Shown piece by piece: positions 60,135 through 64,000 of a DNA stretch of 64,000 bases. Within the stretch, counting starts at the first letter, position 1, and each line of letters opens with the position of its first letter. Source of the stretch: Rhizobium sp. ZPR4 (GTDB lineage Bacteria > Pseudomonadota > Alphaproteobacteria > Rhizobiales > Rhizobiaceae); contig NZ_CP157969.1 of the NCBI RefSeq assembly GCF_040215725.1, forward strand, positions 248,001-312,000. Reading direction: 5' to 3'. Under the pieces are notes generated by a model. The model searched no databases. It worked only from the letters and a program-made list of their open reading frames with translations, and was not told where the DNA came from. The translations under genes and the position numbers were made by a program.

Positions 60135-60428
60135 TCAATCTGAAACGTCAGGCCCGGCTTGAAGGATGTGCTGGATCACGTCCGCTTCGATATCGCGACA
60201 GACGACCTCGTATTCCTCGACAAGACGACTGCCCTTGCCCTCCCGCTGAAATCGCTCGAGCGCATGACTTGCTTCCTCGTAGGCTTCGAAAAGATCGTCG
60301 AACTGCCTGCTCCTTGCCGCAAGGATCTGGAGACGTCCTCTCAAGGCCGGCAGCTTGAGCATGAGACGCCATAAACCGCGTTGTGCCGCTTTGCTCGCAT
60401 GACCGGCTCCGCTGTCCCGCCTATCCAT
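60135..60428 (-). CDS. Small helical hypothetical protein of the regulon
   Basis: The 97-residue product is basic at its start (MDRRDSGAGHASKAAQRGLW) and then forms one long helical region (QFDDLFEAYEEASHALERFQ, VEEYEVVCRDIEADVIQHIL). I recognise no family. Evidence that it is real comes from motif copy 7, which faces it 61 bases upstream, and from coding-like composition. ATG 60428 is the likely start; a TTG seven codons upstream is possible. It is divergent from the beta-barrel/MscS operon. Confidence 0.6.
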   Translation of the reverse strand: MDRRDSGAGHASKAAQRGLWRLMLKLPALRGRLQILAARSRQFDDLFEAYEEASHALERFQREGKGSRLVEEYEVVCRDIEADVIQHILQAGPDVSD

Positions 60429-60489
60429 CGTAACGACGACCTTCCCCAAGGAGGTTATCGATCGAGTATGAGATCACGTGCCCGAAAAC

Positions 60490-60509
60490 GTAAGTACGTT
60501 ACCGTAAAC
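60490..60509 (-). promoter_or_regulatory. Envelope-regulon motif copy 7
   Basis: Reverse strand reads GTTTACGGTAACGTACTTAC, facing the small gene at 60428. Divergent partner of copy 8, 41 bases away. Confidence 0.78.
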
Positions 60510-60550
60510 ACCTTGAAATGGGTGCCGTACCGGCATCGTTTACACGAAGA

Positions 60551-60569
60551 TTTACCGTTGCGTACTCGC
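60551..60569 (+). promoter_or_regulatory. Envelope-regulon motif copy 8
   Basis: TTTACCGTTGCGTACTCGC, 53 bases before the beta-barrel start at 60623 and facing it. Another TTTAC starts 12 bases upstream (60539), as at copy 6. Confidence 0.78.
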
Positions 60570-60622
60570 GCGCACGACGCGAACATGACTTCATGCCAGC
60601 AGCTTGTGTGGAGGCTGCGCGG

Positions 60623-61414
60623 ATGAAGGCTTGGATATCAATCGCATGTGTTCTTTCGGCGGGGGCTGCGGCTGCTCAGGAACATACCGATGTCAACGAG
60701 GCCAACAATCCTTTGACACCGAAGATTACGATCAATCTGCAGGATTACTACCTACCGAGCTTCATCGACACGCCTGGCGACCCGAAAGCAAACCAGTTTC
60801 TTCTGCGCGGGCTTGTGCCGTCGGATCTCGGCGGTCTTCCGCAATTGTTCAGGTTCACGCTACCCGTCGCCACCTCCCCCGACACGCCGAGCGGTTATGT
60901 GACCGGCCTTGGCGATCTCACCTTGATGGACATCTTCGTCTTGCCGAAAAAGGGAGAGATAACCTTTGGCGGCGGACCGCTGATCGTCTTGCCGACGGCA
61001 ACCGATACGCAACTGGGCAACGGCAAATGGCAGGCGGGCGCGGCCGGTATCGTGGTCGCCCCGCAGGACTGGGGACTGCTGGCGGGACTGATGACCTATC
61101 AGGCCTCATTTGCGGGCAAGGAGGATCGTGAAGACGTCAATCTCCTGACTTTTCAGCCGATTGTGAATTTCAACCTGAAGGACGGCTGGTACCTACGCTC
61201 TTCGGCGACCTGGAATTTCAATCTGGAGAATGGCAGCAGTTACATTCCGATCGGCTTTGGCGCCGGCAAGGTCATCCCGCTTCAAAACGGCGCGACGATG
61301 AATGCTTTCATCGAGCCGCAATATACCGTTTGGAACGATGGCCCGGGGGCGCCGCGCTGGCAGATTTTCGCGGGCCTGAATTTCCAGTTCCCGATCAGAA
61401 AGCCATCGCAATGA
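60623..61414 (+). CDS. Predicted outer-membrane beta-barrel protein
   Basis: The 263-residue product has a short signal peptide (MKAWISIACVLSAGAAAAQ, cut near AAQ-EHTD). Amphipathic strands follow, with GDLTLMDIFVLPKKGEITFG, GGPLIVLPTATDTQLGNGKW and LLTFQPIVNFNLKDGWYLRS, and the last strand is WQIFAGLNFQFPI. The LPTATD-x-x-x-GxGKW segment also appears (LPTATDDRFGTGK) in the protein at 39797, so the two are paralogues. GGAGG is 8 bases upstream of ATG 60623. It overlaps the MscS gene by four bases. Confidence 0.82.
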   Translation: MKAWISIACVLSAGAAAAQEHTDVNEANNPLTPKITINLQDYYLPSFIDTPGDPKANQFLLRGLVPSDLGGLPQLFRFTLPVATSPDTPSGYVTGLGDLTLMDIFVLPKKGEITFGGGPLIVLPTATDTQLGNGKWQAGAAGIVVAPQDWGLLAGLMTYQASFAGKEDREDVNLLTFQPIVNFNLKDGWYLRSSATWNFNLENGSSYIPIGFGAGKVIPLQNGATMNAFIEPQYTVWNDGPGAPRWQIFAGLNFQFPIRKPSQ

Positions 61415-63348
61415 GCTGGCTGTCGGTCCGCGCATTCCTCGCTGCCGGTGACCATACGGGAGCCACCGCGGGCCTGGCCCAACAACAGAAGATCGATGAT
61501 CTCGTCAAGCTCCTTCGGGACCCGGATATTCGCAGCTGGCTGACGACGCAGTCGGCAGCAGTTCCCCCTGCCCGGTCTGCCGGGGTGGCGCCGACCGGAG
61601 GCCTGGCGGGTTGGGAGGCCTCCACCCGAACCCACGTCAATGAGATCATCTCTGCCATTCCCTCCGTACCGTCGGAGATTCTCTCTGCCTCCTTACGGGT
61701 ACGCCAGGATGCGATAGCCCACGGCTTTGCGCCCGTCTTCCTGATCTTTGCCGGGCTTGTCGCTTTGGGCCTCGCGGCCGAATGGTTTTACAGGAAAGCT
61801 CACTTGTCGGACGAAGGGCTGGCGGCGCGACTTGCCCCCATCTGCGTATTCGCCTTGGGCATTGCCGTCGTCTTTTTCGCCGTCGAGTGGCCGCCACTCG
61901 CCCGTCTCGTCCTTCTTGCCTATCTTACGGGTTTCGTCGTCTTTCGCGTCTGCTCGGCGCTGATCGGCATTACTGTCTCCCAATCCTCGCTTCGCCTGCG
62001 AGGCCGCATTCTCGCAGCGGTCTTGTCGTTCGCCGTCGCCGGCGCCGCATTGGCGCAGCCGCTCGGCGTGGTCGAGCCCGCCGCCGACGCAACCTCTATC
62101 GGCTTCTCACTCCTCGCGTTGGCGCTTGCGACAGAGGCCATCTGGACATCGTGGCAGCGCTCGACAAATTCGAAGGCAGCCATGGCGCTCATCTTTGTCA
62201 TTGTCTGGTGCCTGTGGGCGTTCGGTCTCAAGGCCCTGTTCTGGCTTGGCCTTTATGCGGTCGCGCTGCCCGCGCTCTTGTCGGGCGTTGGCCGTGCCGC
62301 TGAAAGTGTGGTCCGGAGTGACGCCTCCGGCATCAGACGCGTGCTCGTGGTTCGCGGCGCGCGCGCGATCGTTGTTGCAGCTGCCACGAGCTGGCTTGCC
62401 ATCGTCTGGCAATTGAACCCGCAAGGACTTGGTCATGACAATCCCGTCGTTACGGCAATCTTCTACGGGCTTCTGAAAAGCGTCCTGATCCTCCTCCTTG
62501 CCGATCTCGTTTGGCAGCTTGCCAAGAACTGGATCGACCGCAAGCTGGCTGCTTCGTTGGACACATCGGCTCTTGCCCCGGCCGATGCCGCCCGCCAGGC
62601 GCGTTTCCGCACCCTACTGCCAATCCTGCGAAACGGGCTTGCCGTGGCGGTAGCCGTGATGGCCGGCCTAATTATCCTCTCCGAGTTCGGCGTACAGATC
62701 GGCCCCTTGATCGCCGGCGCCGGAATATTTGGCGTAGCCCTCGGTTTCGGCTCGCAAACACTGGTCAAGGACATTATCAGCGGCGTTTTCTACATGTTCG
62801 ACGACGCCTTCCGGGTCGGCGAATATATTCAGGCGAAGAACTACAAGGGTACGGTCGAAGGGTTCAGCCTGCGCTCCGTGCGGTTGCGCCACCATCGAGG
62901 TCCGGTCTTCACCGTGCCGTTCGGCGAGCTCGGCGCGGTTGAAAACATGAGCCGCGACTGGGTGATCGACAAGTTCCGCATATCCGTCGGTTTCGACACG
63001 GATGTCGAGAAGGCCCGTAAACTCACCAAGCAGATCGGCACCGAGCTGATGGAAGACACCGAACTGGGTCCATTGTTCATCCAGCCGTTGAAGCTGAAGG
63101 GCGTGGAGGAGTTCGGCGATTATGGGATCGTGCTGAGCTTCGGCATGATGACCGTGCCGGGAATGCAGACCTATATCCGTCGAAAGGCATATCTGAAGAT
63201 CCGCGAAGCCTTCAAGGCGAACGGCATCGACTTCGCCCAGCCCATCGTCAACGTCGGCGGCGACGACAAGAGTAACGGCGCGGCCGCGCCCGCTTCGATT
63301 CTCGCCAGAAAAGCCAGGACGACCGAGCCGACGGAGGGGCCAGGTTGA
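61411..63348 (+). CDS. MscS-family mechanosensitive channel, large form
   Basis: The 645-residue product has a ~115-residue N-terminal region before the first helix and about nine to eleven transmembrane segments. The MscS core (~residues 430-620) follows: the pore helix LIAGAGIFGVALGFGSQTLV, then KDIISGVFYMFDDAFRVGEY, the beta-domain YKGTVEGFSLRSVRLRHHRG and the C-terminal alpha/beta part. It opens under membrane tension. ATG 61411 overlaps the stop of the beta-barrel gene, so the two are made together under motif copy 8. Confidence 0.9.
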   Translation: MSWLSVRAFLAAGDHTGATAGLAQQQKIDDLVKLLRDPDIRSWLTTQSAAVPPARSAGVAPTGGLAGWEASTRTHVNEIISAIPSVPSEILSASLRVRQDAIAHGFAPVFLIFAGLVALGLAAEWFYRKAHLSDEGLAARLAPICVFALGIAVVFFAVEWPPLARLVLLAYLTGFVVFRVCSALIGITVSQSSLRLRGRILAAVLSFAVAGAALAQPLGVVEPAADATSIGFSLLALALATEAIWTSWQRSTNSKAAMALIFVIVWCLWAFGLKALFWLGLYAVALPALLSGVGRAAESVVRSDASGIRRVLVVRGARAIVVAAATSWLAIVWQLNPQGLGHDNPVVTAIFYGLLKSVLILLLADLVWQLAKNWIDRKLAASLDTSALAPADAARQARFRTLLPILRNGLAVAVAVMAGLIILSEFGVQIGPLIAGAGIFGVALGFGSQTLVKDIISGVFYMFDDAFRVGEYIQAKNYKGTVEGFSLRSVRLRHHRGPVFTVPFGELGAVENMSRDWVIDKFRISVGFDTDVEKARKLTKQIGTELMEDTELGPLFIQPLKLKGVEEFGDYGIVLSFGMMTVPGMQTYIRRKAYLKIREAFKANGIDFAQPIVNVGGDDKSNGAAAPASILARKARTTEPTEGPG

Positions 63349-64000
63349 ATTCGGGTGACGACGGCAACAGGATCAGGATCATGCATGGAGGCCCCTTTTG
63401 TCGGCTAACTTCGTGCATGGGGATGCGCAAACGCGGCTGGAGGGCCTTCGTACTCGCGATATTGACGGCGGTCGTGCCGCTTCTGATGCTGCTTTCGACC
63501 GGGGGTGCCTATCTCGCGGGTCTGTTTCTACAGGATTGGGGAGCCTGGGCAAAATTCCTGATTGCGCCCGTGCTGCTGACATTGGCGGAAAAGTCGATCG
63601 CTTTTGCGATCGACGAATGTACCAGCCTCCTGTTTCGAGTGCCCCTCGTCGCAGCCATATCGAAGGCGGATGCGACGAGAGCCGTAGAAAGCGCGAGAAG
63701 ACGTTCGACATCCGGCGTCGCGGAAGCGATGTGCCTGCTGGTCGCTCTCGCTGCCTCGGCCGCAAATGCCTCCAATTTCCTGAGCGGCGGCGCGCCACCA
63801 TGGGCAACATCGCAAAATTCACTCACCGTCGCCGGGATATGGTGCCTGCTGGTCAGCAACACGATCTACTGGTTTCTGCTTGTCAGGCTAGTCTGGAAAC
63901 ATCTCGTCTGGTCAAGCTTTCTTGCCGATATCGCGGATTGCCGCTTGCGACTGGTGGTCACGCATCCTGATGGTCATGCCGGTCTGGGCTTTCTCGGCCT
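63345..64000 (+). CDS. Membrane protein of unknown function, N-terminal part (runs off the window)
   Basis: An uninterrupted frame continues from 63345 to the window end (218 residues so far). I favour TTG 63345 because GGAGGGG sits 5 bases upstream, it overlaps the MscS stop, and the soluble stretch GNRIRIMHGGPFCRL before the first helix fits a conserved start pattern I recall in related membrane proteins. ATG 63381 or 63417 are alternatives. At least four helices are visible (AFVLAILTAVVPLLMLLSTG, AEAMCLLVALAASAANA, WCLLVSNTIYWFLLVRLVW). No function assigned; probably the third gene of the operon. Confidence 0.7.
   Translation, partial: MNSGDDGNRIRIMHGGPFCRLTSCMGMRKRGWRAFVLAILTAVVPLLMLLSTGGAYLAGLFLQDWGAWAKFLIAPVLLTLAEKSIAFAIDECTSLLFRVPLVAAISKADATRAVESARRRSTSGVAEAMCLLVALAASAANASNFLSGGAPPWATSQNSLTVAGIWCLLVSNTIYWFLLVRLVWKHLVWSSFLADIADCRLRLVVTHPDGHAGLGFLG

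Overview
The window looks like accessory (replicon or genomic-island) DNA of a Rhizobiales alphaproteobacterium, most like Rhizobium/Agrobacterium-type genomes. The reasons are family content and gene style: LivM with a long N-terminal extension, a small membrane protein closing the liv operon, rhizobial-type chemoreceptor and LysR/LuxR regulators, and high-GC coding DNA interrupted by an AT-rich patch around an ISL3-family remnant. No rRNA, convincing tRNA, CRISPR array or replication gene was seen.

Layout. 0-3.8 kb: partial LysR gene, DsbA-family oxidoreductase, Tat-exported metallo-beta-lactamase-fold protein with an unusual metal site, and a divergent SDR/TetR pair. 3.8-13.8 kb: a catabolic island with a carbamoylase-type M20 hydrolase, an Lrp/AsnC regulator, diaminopropionate ammonia-lyase, a second M20 amidohydrolase and a complete branched-chain-type ABC importer (livK-H-M-G-F plus a small membrane protein). 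It probably imports and deaminates an N-substituted 2,3-diaminopropionate or related amino acid. 13.8-22.6 kb: TauE/SafE exporter, AEC permease with divergent LysR, chemoreceptor, a broken alpha/beta-hydrolase, a multidomain periplasmic ClpP-fold protein and a membrane protein. 23.2-25.9 kb: a decayed ISL3 element, an extra IS end, an AT-rich stretch with a 20-bp-arm palindrome, and a small ORF. 25.9-37.6 kb: LuxR regulator, a secreted-looking protein with three internal repeats, a 2849-residue RHS protein and a GNAT/DUF1778 toxin-antitoxin pair.

39.5-64 kb is the most distinctive part. It encodes a cell-envelope system: three predicted outer-membrane beta-barrel proteins, a YiaV/YiaW-like HlyD + DUF3302 pair, two DUF1254/DUF1214 periplasmic proteins, a (frameshifted) DUF900 lipoprotein hydrolase, an exported sulfatase and its formylglycine-generating enzyme, a MoxR/DUF58/DUF4381/VWA/VWA-TPR/BatD operon, an exported HAD phosphatase, an MscS channel and a ToxR/CadC-like membrane-anchored winged-helix/TPR regulator. 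Eight copies of one directional 19-bp motif (TTTACNGTWRCGTACTTNC) lie in the promoter regions of eight transcription units of this cluster, always pointing at the gene. I see no copy elsewhere in the window. This defines a local regulon that I do not recognise as described; the membrane-anchored regulator is the obvious candidate for reading it.
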